Shown here: positions 25,645-35,740 of the stretch, piece by piece
Numbering within the stretch: the stretch's first letter is position 1
Layout of the letters: the number at the start of each line of letters is the position of its first letter
Origin: SW132 sp038150125
Lineage (GTDB): Bacteria; Bacteroidota; Rhodothermia; Balneolales; Balneolaceae
Direction: 5' to 3'
NCBI RefSeq assembly: GCF_038150125.1
Contig: NZ_JBBVMF010000023.1
Coordinates: 1 to 64,000 of the forward strand
DNA length: 64,000 nt
The notes under the pieces: generated by a model
Told to the model about the DNA's origin: nothing
Databases searched by the model: none
The model's input: the letters and a program-made list of their open reading frames with translations, nothing else
Position numbers and translations under genes: made by a program

Positions 25645-27978
25645 ATGAATAAAAAAAATAAACCGGTGCAGAAATATAATTCCCAACGTTCATCCTGGCT
25701 TGACACTAAATGGAAAAAAAGAAAGCAAATCACGCTTTCAAGGCGTCATATTCCCGGTAAAGTTACCCGTTTCCCTTTACTGATTGATCTTTCCAACGAG
25801 ACCGACCTGGCGCAGCATGCTTCACCCGATGGACGGGACATCGTGTTTACCTCTGCTGACGGAACCACGCGGCTGCCATCTTATCAAGTTGTCCACCAGC
25901 GACTATTACGCGACCAGGCAGTCTGGACGATCTGGAGCGGCCCGCGGGCTGTGCGTTATACCGGAAATCAGGATAAAACCTATGTCGCTTATTACACTAC
26001 AAACCGGGGGTGGTGGATTAGTTCCTACGACCATAACAATGACAGCTGGCAGCACTATAAGCTGCGATCTCATGAGCAAAGTGCAGAAGGACGCTGGTGG
26101 GACGACCACAATAATCCGGCTATAACCATTCGTAATGACGGACGAATTCTGGTCGTGTATGGCGAACACAGTACGGATCAAAGCTGGAGCCGTATTTCTG
26201 AACATCCGGAGAATATCACCTCCTGGAACAATGAAATTCCTTTCACCCAGGAGCAAAGGATTGCAAATCGAATTAATTTCAAGCCCTGGTTTTTTGCGAA
26301 ACGGGTTTGGGCCAAACTAACAAATACAACCCGGCCCACGGTGTACGACCCGGCTTATTCGTACGTAAATTTATATTCTTTGCCCGACGGTACGATATGG
26401 CGCCAATATCGGCCGCTTACCACGTGGTCCGGCATAAGCCGGCAACCTACATTTGTTTTATCCAGGGACGGCGGTAATACCTGGAGTAAGCCGGTACGGT
26501 TTATCAAAGAAACCAACCGGTCTCCATACCTGGTAACTGCACAACAAGGAAACAACATCCACTTCTTTTTTTCAGATGCGCATCCGGACGAATGGAGCAA
26601 AACCTCTATTTATCATGCCTATTATGATCATTCTAAAGGCACATATCACAAAAGTGACGGGGAATTAATTGGAGATGCCTCCTGCCTGCCATTTACACCT
26701 GCCCAGGCAACCAAAATCTATGATGGGACGACTGCTGCCGGAGAGGCATGGGTGTATGATATAACTATTGATGAAGAAGGTAGAATCGCCGGGCTTTTTA
26801 ATGTTTACTCCGGTGAAAAAGAGAATAAAAAATCACACCAGATTCATGAGTACTGGTATGCTTTCTGGGATGGCAAGGAATGGAAAACAAGTAAGATTGA
26901 TTCCGAGTCCAATATTTTTTCAACCGGACAGAGAAGATATTCCGGTGGATTCGTTGTAGATACAGTAGATCTGTCTCAAGTCTATCTTTCACTTGTCAAT
27001 CCGGATGGCACTGAAGATGGGTTTACACGTCATATCTGGCGCTATAAAACGGACGATAACGGCTCTACATGGAACAGGACCCGCATCAGCCGGCAAGGCC
27101 AGGGCAAGGCTCACTCCAGACCGGTTGTTCCTGTTAACCGGCACCCGGATCTGCCAGTTCTTTGGCAGTATGGGCATTACGTTAATTACCTGGAGTACCA
27201 TACGGCTCTTGCTGCAGGAGACCATGGCACCCTGAATGATACCCAATACTATGTGCAGATAGCGGAACTAAATCCTGATGAAGATCTTACGCTATATGTG
27301 TACTACGGTGATAAATCCACAGAGAATCAAACCATACAAACGAAGTCAAATACCAAGATTCGGTCCTCATCCTGCCTTCTTTCCTATAAAGGCACACTGT
27401 CCCAAAACAGTATTGGTCAGCTTTCATTACAAAAGCTGGGAACTGCTCTTACATTCGAAATATCTGCCGTATGGGCATCCGACAGAAAAGGAAAAGGTGA
27501 AGCCGCAATTCTTAGCAGTGAACCGAAGGCCGAAACTCAATTCTGGATCGGAAAATCAGCAAACAACACACTGGAAGTTCGTCTTTTGACCTCATCAGGA
27601 AAGGAATCGATTGTTTTTGACGATTTAGCTTTTAAAACACGCGATTGGGAAGATGCCGCTGCTGTGCCTGAGCGGTCCGTTATCCAGCTCTCAATTCTTA
27701 AAGACGGCACTGTATATGCCCGCTTGAATGCACAGGAGAGCCGTGTTAAAAAAACACTGACCCACTACCCAAACCTCTCACCCGCTGATCTGGGCTGCCT
27801 CTATACTGCCCCTGAACCAGAAAATGATAAAATGCCATTTCAGGGCTGGATAGAGGCTGTACATATTTACGAAGGACGGCTGGATAAGAGCTGGCTGAAT
27901 ATTTCAGCCAAAGCTGAACAGATGGGGGCATTACTTGTTGAAGTGGGTAAAGAAGAGGATCTTTCTGACACTCAATAA
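25645..27978 (+). CDS. DUF2341 + BNR_4 repeat + LamG-like protein
   Basis: 777 aa. Residues about 20-95 resemble DUF2341 (WKKRKQITLSR.., PLLIDLSNETDL.., GRDIVFTSADGTTRLPSYQV). Residues about 100-520 are a BNR_4-type six-bladed propeller with Asp-box-like strands (LSRDGGNTWSKPV, DDNGSTWNRTRIS). The C-terminal ~200 residues look like a concanavalin/LamG sandwich. Such proteins bind or cleave polysaccharides, for example as lyase- or sialidase-like enzymes. A secreted location would be expected, yet the N-terminus (MNKKNKPVQKYNSQ) shows no signal peptide. It follows the sulfotransferase by 20 bp, so the two likely form an operon. It may act on the glycan made here. Confidence 0.7.
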   Translation: MNKKNKPVQKYNSQRSSWLDTKWKKRKQITLSRRHIPGKVTRFPLLIDLSNETDLAQHASPDGRDIVFTSADGTTRLPSYQVVHQRLLRDQAVWTIWSGPRAVRYTGNQDKTYVAYYTTNRGWWISSYDHNNDSWQHYKLRSHEQSAEGRWWDDHNNPAITIRNDGRILVVYGEHSTDQSWSRISEHPENITSWNNEIPFTQEQRIANRINFKPWFFAKRVWAKLTNTTRPTVYDPAYSYVNLYSLPDGTIWRQYRPLTTWSGISRQPTFVLSRDGGNTWSKPVRFIKETNRSPYLVTAQQGNNIHFFFSDAHPDEWSKTSIYHAYYDHSKGTYHKSDGELIGDASCLPFTPAQATKIYDGTTAAGEAWVYDITIDEEGRIAGLFNVYSGEKENKKSHQIHEYWYAFWDGKEWKTSKIDSESNIFSTGQRRYSGGFVVDTVDLSQVYLSLVNPDGTEDGFTRHIWRYKTDDNGSTWNRTRISRQGQGKAHSRPVVPVNRHPDLPVLWQYGHYVNYLEYHTALAAGDHGTLNDTQYYVQIAELNPDEDLTLYVYYGDKSTENQTIQTKSNTKIRSSSCLLSYKGTLSQNSIGQLSLQKLGTALTFEISAVWASDRKGKGEAAILSSEPKAETQFWIGKSANNTLEVRLLTSSGKESIVFDDLAFKTRDWEDAAAVPERSVIQLSILKDGTVYARLNAQESRVKKTLTHYPNLSPADLGCLYTAPEPENDKMPFQGWIEAVHIYEGRLDKSWLNISAKAEQMGALLVEVGKEEDLSDTQ

Positions 27979-28033
27979 GTGAATGATACTTTTCAAAACG
28001 AACGTACCAGAATTAAGTACATCATCAGTATCG

Positions 28034-28151
28034 TCATGCCACGCCCCTGCGTGGCATCTCCTGACTGCGCAATGGCCAGAAGGTCGCCAACGGCAGGATA
28101 TACAGTTCAGGCTAGAATGGGAGATGCCGCATCAAGGTGCGGCATGACTTT
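28034..28151. repeat. Inverted pair of REP-like hairpins
   Basis: Left hairpin ATGCCACGC CCCT GCGTGGCAT and right hairpin ATGCCGCA TCAAG GTGCGGCAT face each other with GTCAT outside and ATCTCC / GGAGAT inside. The pair lies just downstream of the BNR gene and could act in 3'-end formation, but it has only a short T run. The 2194-2215 palindrome is of the same type. Confidence 0.6.
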
Positions 28152-28266
28152 TTGTTCAGTGCTTTTTACCCTGATCAATTTTTTTTACTCTGATCATTAT
28201 AGAATTCAGTCAAGAAGATCTTTCTATAACTCAATAATTGCACTTGTGTGTTAACAATGCTAATCA

Positions 28267-29397
28267 CTACTGCTCTTTACCGATTGCTTTTTGACAGGCT
28301 TCCAAACCATACCTGATCTCTTCACCAATTGCCGGAGTTGTACTATCTGAGCTGTCTTCATGACTTGAAGCAGTTTCCCTGGAAAACATTTTGTTTTTAA
28401 TTCGTGACAACCACTCTCGCAAAACGATCAGACCGATTTTATTAAGCAACCCGGCAACCCGGTTAGATCCCGCGCGAACCGCTGACCGGAACCCCTTCTT
28501 TATTCCCTTCGCAGAATGAATATAACCGGGTTCTCCGTATATCCGTATCACACGCCTGCACTCTTTCGCGAGGTCCGGATAAAGGTCCTTACAATGCATG
28601 TATATCTTATTTAGTTCAACAGTTAACGAGTGACGATAGTCGTCCAGCATTTCCCGTTCTTCAAGCTTTTTTATGACCTTCAGGATTACATAAATCTGAG
28701 ATTCCCGGCCTGTTCGCTTAAACCGCCCTGCACTTTGGGAAGCCCCAAGCTGTTCCTCAGGCATGCGCCTGTAATATGCGGCACCTTTTTGGGTGATTTG
28801 AAGATCAGTCCCATCTGCCAGGGCCCTCATCATGAGATCACCATCCTGATTCACTCTCACCTCCTGGTCCCACCCGCCGGTACGTTCATATGCAGCACGA
28901 GACCATAAAACTGAGCATGGAGGGTGGTATATCTCCCCTATCCAGCCATCCAGATAATCCTTCTCACTGCTCAAAGGAGAGCAGGACCTCGGCCTTTTCA
29001 CCCAAAGACCATTAATTTTTTCCAGGCGAAACCACTGACAGGCAGCTATTCCGTCAGGATTCATTTCCAGTTGTTCAGTTAGTGCCTCCATGGCGTGCGG
29101 TCCCAAAACATCATCCGCATCGAAAAACATCAGCGCATCTCCCGATGCATATTCAGCGCCCATGTTCCGCGCCAGAGGAGCACCACCGCCTCCGCTGGAT
29201 AAAATGGTCACTCCCTTGCCAAAACTTCCTGCGATCTCGGTGCTTCGGTCATCAGACCCGTCATCAACTACAATAATCTCATCTGCCGGCCGGGTCTGTT
29301 CCATTATTGAGCCAATGGCCTGCCCGATATATTGCTCCTCGTTATAGCACGGTATGACCACAGATATTTTCATTTGCTGCGTTCCATGCATAATCAT
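28267..29397 (-). CDS. Glycosyltransferase family 2
   Basis: 376 aa. The GT-A domain runs from MKISVVIPCYNEEQYIGQAI through DEIIVVDDGSDD, ARNMGAEYASGD and the metal site FFDADDVLGPHAM to about residue 230 (GGWDQEVRVNQDGDLM). The remaining ~140 residues are helical and basic, with a hydrophobic patch near KIGLIVLREWL. The start ATG at 29,397 overlaps the stop of the GT61 gene as ATGA, so the two genes are translationally coupled. This supports the long start rather than the internal methionine before KISVV. The pair probably acts consecutively on one glycan. Confidence 0.9.
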   Translation of the reverse strand: MIMHGTQQMKISVVIPCYNEEQYIGQAIGSIMEQTRPADEIIVVDDGSDDRSTEIAGSFGKGVTILSSGGGGAPLARNMGAEYASGDALMFFDADDVLGPHAMEALTEQLEMNPDGIAACQWFRLEKINGLWVKRPRSCSPLSSEKDYLDGWIGEIYHPPCSVLWSRAAYERTGGWDQEVRVNQDGDLMMRALADGTDLQITQKGAAYYRRMPEEQLGASQSAGRFKRTGRESQIYVILKVIKKLEEREMLDDYRHSLTVELNKIYMHCKDLYPDLAKECRRVIRIYGEPGYIHSAKGIKKGFRSAVRAGSNRVAGLLNKIGLIVLREWLSRIKNKMFSRETASSHEDSSDSTTPAIGEEIRYGLEACQKAIGKEQ

Positions 29398-30605
29398 TGT
29401 AGAATTTTCTGAACGGCAGACTGAACTTTGCGGGGCTCAATTAGTAAGTCCTTCTCCAGCGGGTGCATATCACCCACACTTTTTGCATTGAGAATCCAGT
29501 AATGATGATCCATGGCTGCACAGAGAGCATAGAAGTTAGGGTTCGGAAAACTTAAATCCGCAATCTCAACTACATGCGTTCCCGGTGAACAAAATATGAC
29601 ATTTGTGATGGCTGCACCATGCGGAGCAACAACAATTTCAGCCTGTTGCATCGTGGTTATCTGATCACGAAAACTCAGATCTTCCATAAATATTTTTTCA
29701 AAACCCAGTTGTTTAAGAAGAGGCCAAATCTCATCCTCGTTTATAAGTAAACGGCGCTTTGCTTTGGCCCTGCTGATATAAAGCCTTCGATGTGGGATTT
29801 CCTGCGCAGTGCAAACTGTATCTCGAACTGATCGTAAAAGTTCCGGACGAAACCGGTCTGTTTCAATCACAGTGAGTTTCTTCACTTTAAGGGGACGGGT
29901 GTAATCAAACGTGCGATAGTTGTCAGGATCTATATTTAGTATTTCAAAAGAACTCTCAATAACCGGTGTTCTGAGTTCCGGGGGGGGAAATATGACATTT
30001 TCAAGCTGATCCCGATCTTTCAGAAGAATCAGCTTCGGCAGGTGAGAGGTAATCCAGTGAGAATGATTGCGAAAAACACGTTCAAGAAACCATGTTGCCT
30101 CTTCAGTTTCTTCCAAAGGCTTTTTCGATCGAAGCAGATCCAGATTCCATGGTCTTAACGTAATCTGATCCATTTCCAGAGACCGCTCATCCTGGTTCAA
30201 AATAGTAACCCAGAATTGGTTATCGTCCGGGTTTATGCATGGAACCACACAACAGTCGGGCAGCGTTGCCGTGAAAGTTTCTCCACTGGTCCTGGCCGGT
30301 ACATCCCAAAATGAATATCCCCACCACCCCGGATCATCAGGAAGTTCACTTCGTCTTTCTATATTTCGTGGTAAAGGGTTGTTTATCTTTTTCTTTTCAT
30401 GAATCGACTCATAATCATATTTCTTTTTACTATGCTCTGTTCGATCCATGTATTCATGGATGGTCTCTTTCTCAACCCATTTGTAGTTAAACCATGAAGG
30501 AGACAGAAGGCGGTCTCTTACAGCTTTTCTGGCTATTCTGATAAGAAAGTTCCGGATTTTATCCCAAAGCGTTTTAAGCATAAATTTATCTATACAACAA
30601 GACAT
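29394..30605 (-). CDS. Glycosyltransferase family 61 (DUF563)
   Basis: 403 aa. The C-terminal half carries the DUF563/GT61 signature: RRLYISRAKAKRRLLINEDE, the FEKIFMEDLSFRDQ segment, and EIVVAPHGAAITNVIFCSPG followed by VVEIADL. The N-terminal half is variable and includes a hydrophobic/basic start (LIRIARKAVRDRLL). GT61 enzymes are inverting transferases, best known for xylose or GlcNAc transfer. Bacterial members are common in capsule clusters with unknown donors. The gene is upstream of, and overlaps by 4 bp, the GT2 gene at 28,267, forming a two-gene operon. Confidence 0.88.
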   Translation of the reverse strand: MSCCIDKFMLKTLWDKIRNFLIRIARKAVRDRLLSPSWFNYKWVEKETIHEYMDRTEHSKKKYDYESIHEKKKINNPLPRNIERRSELPDDPGWWGYSFWDVPARTSGETFTATLPDCCVVPCINPDDNQFWVTILNQDERSLEMDQITLRPWNLDLLRSKKPLEETEEATWFLERVFRNHSHWITSHLPKLILLKDRDQLENVIFPPPELRTPVIESSFEILNIDPDNYRTFDYTRPLKVKKLTVIETDRFRPELLRSVRDTVCTAQEIPHRRLYISRAKAKRRLLINEDEIWPLLKQLGFEKIFMEDLSFRDQITTMQQAEIVVAPHGAAITNVIFCSPGTHVVEIADLSFPNPNFYALCAAMDHHYWILNAKSVGDMHPLEKDLLIEPRKVQSAVQKILQ

Positions 30606-31044
30606 TAATCAAGCAGCATGAGTAGTAGAATGCCTTCTCTCCGTCAACTTTAAATACAAATCTTGTAATAAGTTATTATGACTCGTTTTTGCGACAAGTA
30701 ACTTAGGATAAGTCCTGATGAATCACAAATTAGCAGGCAGTCATGAAGTACTGTTTTTCGAAAGGAGAACATTAAACAAATATCGAAGATTATCTCATTT
30801 TTTAACAATCAATATAAATCCTACAAGTTTCTTGATTATTCGAACAGGTTACCGTGTTGGTTCCTTCCATTCTGAATCATATCTATTGTTCCAAAGATCA
30901 GTTGTTACCATTGGCAAATTTACTTGCACTACTAATATAATATCATATAGTTTCTTATAGCTGAAAAAAGACCTGTTCTGAGCGCAGAGGTTCTGTATTC
31001 TTATCGATACATGAAGCGCCTGAAATCTTAAATTCTTTACATAC

Positions 31045-32039
31045 ATGTTAAGAAGAATAAGTGGAAAGCTGCAAAGGTCCGCGTTTACTTTAGCGGGAAG
31101 AATTGGTGCATGTAAAATTGAGGATACCATAGTACTGGCAGGCTCACCCCGCTCAGGAACAACGCTTTTACTCGAGTCGCTGCATAAATTGCACGGTTAC
31201 AAAGCGATAAATGAGCCTCTGATCAAAAAGAAAATCCGAAAAAAGTATGGGTTTACTCTTCGAAGTTACATCGCCGGCGGACATTGGTGCCTGATCAGAA
31301 AAAATTTTTAACTCGTGTACTTCAAGGACAAATGGATCAATCCGCCCGGTGGTTATTCGATGCAGAAACTTTTTCAGGACGCATTATTGAACATAGTCAA
31401 AGAGATAAGCTTCTCGTTAAGTTCTGTCGAATTAACCGGATGCTGCCCTGGTTTGCAGAACAGTTTGATGTCCGAGGGATCATTTTCATTATTCGGCATC
31501 CATGTGCAGTGGTAAATTCAATGATGCGATTCGGACAATGGGACAAATGGACCTGGGAATACGTTATCAAAGATTCAGTCGCATCTCCTACAGTACAAAT
31601 TGATCATCTTCCTGATTCTGTTCAAAACACTTTTGCCCCGGTTATAAATCGTATATCGACAAAAACTGAAGCACTTACTCTTATGTGGTGACTGGATCAC
31701 TATCTGCCGCTCATCCATTCCAACCGGCACCCATGGACGCTTGTACCCTATGAAAAGCTGATAGCACAAAGTCAATCAGAACTCAGTAGAATTTGCACTG
31801 CACTTGGAGCTGATGTAAATAAGGATTTTTTAAAAACTCTGGATAAGCCCTCCTCTTCAGTAAAAGAAAAGGCAAAAGAAGATGCCGATGCTCAGCTTTC
31901 AAAATGGAAGAATCAGCTTACACAAAAGCAAATTGATGACACCCTCTCAATTATAGAAGAAACATGTTTATCCAGGTTTTATTCTGATTCTGCCGAGCCG
32001 GATTATCAGCAGCTAATGTTGCTACAGCAGAATAATTAA
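31045..32039 (+). pseudogene. Sulfotransferase inactivated by a frameshift and an internal stop
   Basis: Three pieces read as one ~330-aa PAPS-dependent sulfotransferase. The first (31,045 to about 31,300) has the PAPS loop AGSPRSGTTLLLESL. The second (about 31,290-31,688) has the 3'-phosphate site IIFIIRHPCAVVNSM. After an in-frame TGA at 31,689-31,691 the third continues LDHYLPLIHSNRHPWTLVPYEKL to a TAA at 32,037-32,039. One frameshift near 31,290-31,311 separates the first two. All conserved elements remain, so the gene died recently. Sequencing error could explain one lesion but not easily both. Confidence 0.8.
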
Positions 32040-32866
32040 GAATGCACTTTAGTAAACGTAGTGTGATAAGAAAACGAGTGGTGGTCAATTGATTAATCCA
32101 CCTAACCAAAACATTTCAGTTATTACGTAAAAGAAATTTATACTTTCTTTGGTCATCTTTGATACAGAAAAAGCTTTCACCAATTTTATGTGATTTCTTA
32201 TTCTTTTTGCTGGAAATGTTGTTCATTTACTATGTGTCAATCATGATAGGGTTTGTTCATTTTGGTATTATCGTAGCAAAGCCTGACCTTTTACAATTTG
32301 TCATTTAGATACCGCATACTTCCGGTTCCGGACGCAGTAGGTGATATACCTCATTTACCCTTGTTCTGTATTTAAATTCCAAAGCACAGAGCACCTATCC
32401 TAAGTTCCTTATACTGTTTAACAGTGACAACTATGTCACATCCACATTTTCCCTCATTAGCAGATAGTAGCAAATGTACGTAAGAGGGGTGTGCCGCCAT
32501 CCCATCAGCCATCCACTCAAACGGTCCAGGCTGTTCAAATCTCAAAGAATAGCGCTGAAATGAGTTGCCCGGATATAAGTAACCAAAATCATTTATTTGC
32601 AAAGATAAATCGTGAGGCACGTTAAAAACACACTGTCGTGTAGCATATTTCCGCTTTTTTCCTGTGGATTGAATGCTTCCGGTTCACTACCATTTCCGGA
32701 CACTCAACCGATAACTCTCAATAAATTGTTTATCTTTGGCATGGCAGCAGCCTCACCGTCCTGATTTGCGGGCACAACATGTGACCGGAACGTACGCCAA
32801 CAAATATTTTACAGCCTTAATCACTTTTGCGGATATTGCACTCATAACCCCGATAAAATAGATTTT
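32040..32866. other. Spacer without a supported gene
   Basis: About 830 bp. An 82-codon minus-strand frame (32,372-32,620) has no recognisable motif and no ribosome-binding signal. I see nothing else definite. Confidence 0.4.
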
Positions 32867-33616
32867 ATGCCGGTACATTTAGAAAAGGGTTTAGGATTCG
32901 TGCACATACCGCGGAACGGCGGTACCTATGTTGAGCATCTGATGGGAGTTCACAAAAAAAGGCCTGACTGGGGCCTGGGCTCCAAGAATTTGAATCGGTC
33001 AGCCGATTTGGAGTTTCTGATCGGGAGCGATACACAACACCTTTCATACGCAGACATGCTCGATCTGCTGGGCGAAAAGGGATTGTCCTTAAAATGGTTT
33101 GCCATTATTCGAAATCCGCAGGAAAGGCTTATAAGTGTCATCTGCTATATGCTGAACCGACCGGGAGCATTAACATCGAAAAAAAGATTGCTCGGCAGTT
33201 TCAGGACTATTTTCAAATTGTGGCTCAAATTCTATTTTAAAAATATAGGCTCCGGTTTGTTGCATCTGAGGGGAAACCGGCAAGTAAATATTTACAGCCC
33301 TGTGATCCAGCATTTAATGCCTCAGCATCTGTACCTTAACCTCGAGGGCAGTGAAATCAAAGGTCCCCTTCCTGATGTCGATCTTTACCCATTTCAGGAA
33401 ATCAGCCGCATTGGCGACCATGTTCAGGGCCTGGATTCTGAAATTGCCGGCGGCAAAATCCCGAACAAATCAAAAGAGAAGCCTTCGCCTGATGAATTTA
33501 ATCTTAAACTTATTCGATGGTTTACACTTTTGTTTTACAGAAAAGACTGGAAGCTATATCATAAAACCCTTGACCGCTGGGAAAAAACTGGAGAACCTTT
33601 GAAGGTAGCTCAATAA
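32867..33616 (+). CDS. Sulfotransferase family 2-like protein
   Basis: 249 aa. The N-terminal GFVHIPRNGGTYVEHL corresponds to the HIPKTGGT PAPS loop of Sulfotransfer_2 proteins, with the usual lysine and threonine changed to R and N. The 3'-phosphate motif is clear in WFAIIRNPQERLISV at about residues 82-96. The middle and C-terminus (HLMPQHLYLN, ISRIGDHVQGLDSEI) follow family spacing. The lysine contacts the sulfate leaving group in known members, so activity needs testing; arginine may substitute. It lies 90 bp upstream of the ATP-grasp gene on the same strand, probably as one operon. Confidence 0.75.
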   Translation: MPVHLEKGLGFVHIPRNGGTYVEHLMGVHKKRPDWGLGSKNLNRSADLEFLIGSDTQHLSYADMLDLLGEKGLSLKWFAIIRNPQERLISVICYMLNRPGALTSKKRLLGSFRTIFKLWLKFYFKNIGSGLLHLRGNRQVNIYSPVIQHLMPQHLYLNLEGSEIKGPLPDVDLYPFQEISRIGDHVQGLDSEIAGGKIPNKSKEKPSPDEFNLKLIRWFTLLFYRKDWKLYHKTLDRWEKTGEPLKVAQ

Positions 33617-33705
33617 CCATGAATTCTAAACGATACGGATCCGCCGGAAAAGTTTTCGTGATGCAGATCAATGATTACATGAACGAATTGCAGGGTCAAT
33701 ACTAA

Positions 33706-34692
33706 ATGAATCTAAAAACAACTTTAAAAAAGTACCTGAGACGTGTTCTGTTCCGTCTCCTTCCGGAACTCCGGTCGCTGGATACCGGGCAGAAGGAACT
33801 CAGGTTTGATATGAATCATCTTACAGATCACTACGACACCCACTCACCTGAATTTCTAAAAAAAAGAGATGCTGAGCTCATCAAAAGACGGTTCAGAAAA
33901 ATACTGAGTTATGAGCCCGATCTGGAAAATCCGAAAACGTTTAACGAGAAAACCCAGTGGCTGAAAATTCACTACAGAAAAAAGGGCATCCATAAGCTCG
34001 CTGATAAATATGCAGTCAGGAACTACCTGTCAGGCCTGGGATATGAAAAATACCTGAATACGTTATTTGGGGTTTACACATCTTCAGAGGAACTGCTCGA
34101 AGACTGGAAAAACCTGCCATCATCATTTGTCGTGAAGGCAAACCACTGGAGCGGAGGTAATTTTATAATCCGGGATAAAGAAACATTCAATAAAAACAAG
34201 CTCAAAAAGCTGGATGAATGGATGCGTAAAAATTATTACCACTTCCGGCGCTGGGGCGAATGGGTCTATAAAGATATTGAGCCATGCATTATTGCAGAAA
34301 AGTATTTGACAACCGGAAGCTCCGGAGATGTTAAAGATTTCAGGCTGCTATGTTTTAACGGCAAGGTCAAATACATCACCGTTGATGTCGACACACTTGG
34401 CAATACAAAAAGAGCTTTTTACGATCTCAACTGGCAGAAACAAGACTTTACGATAAAAAGGCCAATCTACCCGGGCGAAATTACCCGGCCGGCGGCTCTG
34501 GACGAAATGATCCGGTTTGCCGAAACCGTCTCCAAAGACCACCCTTTTTTACGGGTAGATCTCTATATCCCTGATTCAGGACAAATCGTATTCGGGGAGC
34601 TGACGTTTTTCCATCAAAGTGGATTTGGAGAGTTCATTCCGCAGCGATGGGACAGAAAGCTTGGAGATCTGATCGATCTGCCCCTGGCATAA
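33706..34692 (+). CDS. TupA-like ATP-grasp protein
   Basis: 328 aa. The family signature of TupA-like ATP-grasp proteins is visible along the chain: NPKTFNEKTQWLKIHYR, KLADKYAVRNYL, FVVKANHWSGGNFI, EWVYKDIEPCIIAEKYL, DFRLLCFNGKVKYITVDVD and FLRVDLY..FGELTFFHQSGF, then RWDRKLGDLI. TupA is known for coupling amino/uronic acids in teichuronopeptide synthesis. Homologues in capsule loci are thought to ligate an amino acid or similar group onto a uronic acid using ATP. Length and ATP-grasp metal residues (D/E in RVD and GELTF) look intact. It is cytoplasmic and likely a glycan-decorating step alongside sulfation. Confidence 0.88.
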   Translation: MNLKTTLKKYLRRVLFRLLPELRSLDTGQKELRFDMNHLTDHYDTHSPEFLKKRDAELIKRRFRKILSYEPDLENPKTFNEKTQWLKIHYRKKGIHKLADKYAVRNYLSGLGYEKYLNTLFGVYTSSEELLEDWKNLPSSFVVKANHWSGGNFIIRDKETFNKNKLKKLDEWMRKNYYHFRRWGEWVYKDIEPCIIAEKYLTTGSSGDVKDFRLLCFNGKVKYITVDVDTLGNTKRAFYDLNWQKQDFTIKRPIYPGEITRPAALDEMIRFAETVSKDHPFLRVDLYIPDSGQIVFGELTFFHQSGFGEFIPQRWDRKLGDLIDLPLA

Positions 34693-35203
34693 ATGCAAAA
34701 AAGAGCTGAATCCGGCGTCATCACTTTTCCCGCTGCACCTGAGACCTCCGCATTCAGGCAGCCTCCATGGCCTGGCGAACAGAGTGTTTTCTGCACATAT
34801 GCCGGTCAGGAATAAACAGCAATTTTCCACTTCTCAGATCCCACTTAAGTCCGGGCATAAATGCCGTCAGGCATGATTAATACACCGTGGCAAAACCTTG
34901 AACATCGTGCGTGCCTGCGGCACTTCACCTGTAAGAAAAACCCTCCGGAAGTTCGAAAATCCTGGAGAGTTCACCCAGTAGTAGCAAGTCAACTTGGATA
35001 GTACATTTGTAAAACCAAAAATAGACTTTTTAGACAACCTTGTTATAAGATACCGGCGTGTCGAAGGCACATATTGTTAATTCCGGAGCTTCTTCATAAC
35101 AACTAAACTGCCTCTTCATACTCTAGGAATATTTCTTCCACATCTTTTCCAATCTATAGATGAAATTGCAGCTATCACGCTTCCTGAATGGACCATTAAA
35201 ACA

Positions 35204-35642
35204 CCCAAAACCCCAATGCCTTCAGGCATGACTGATTTTATAACCCCGGGTGGCCCGAAGGGCGCCGCAGGCGAAACCCGGGGGCACTCAGAGCCACTAC
35301 GATATGTGAATGCCGTAGGCATGGACCATGCACCGGGAAAGACCATACGTGCCTATGGCACTTGCTTTCAGAACAGTCGCCAAGTTCCCCGGAATGAATT
35401 CCGGGGTTATAAAATTCCAGCGTGCCTCTGGCACTTTTTTTTTGACTGGAAATTATCTGTGATCAAGCAGATTAGAAGTTCCAGTGCGTTCTGGATTTAC
35501 TTTTACAGGCCACTTTTCAAGGAAATGCAGTAGTCGTTTCCTTCTCAAAACCTCCTTCCCAGCCCACCACCCAATGCCGTCAGGCATGACCCATCTATAA
35601 CCCCGGGTGAGCCCGCAGGGCGCCGCAGGCGTAACCCGGGGG
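35204..35642. repeat. 439-bp direct repeat, copy 1, made of small hairpins
   Basis: Near-identical to 36,543-36,981. Components include ATGCC..GGCAT, GTGCCTATGGCAC, ATTCCGGGG and long CCCCGGGT..ACCCGGGG stems. The two copies flank the intact transposase gene. An open frame of 105 codons inside each copy is identical but built of these hairpins and is not a convincing gene. Confidence 0.75.
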
Positions 35643-35740
35643 CACTCAGCGCCACTACGAAATGTGAATGCCGTAGGCATGGACAACATTGCATAACCAG
35701 AGTCCAGATTAATCCTATGGGAAGGGCCAATCCAGCAGAT

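Noticed and set aside
30718..30960. 80-codon plus-strand frame upstream of the dead sulfotransferase
   Set aside because: AT-rich with no motif. It looks like spacer DNA.
32372..32620. 82-codon minus-strand frame between two sulfotransferase loci
   Set aside because: No recognisable motif, no ribosome-binding signal and isolated. It could be a relic but I cannot support it.
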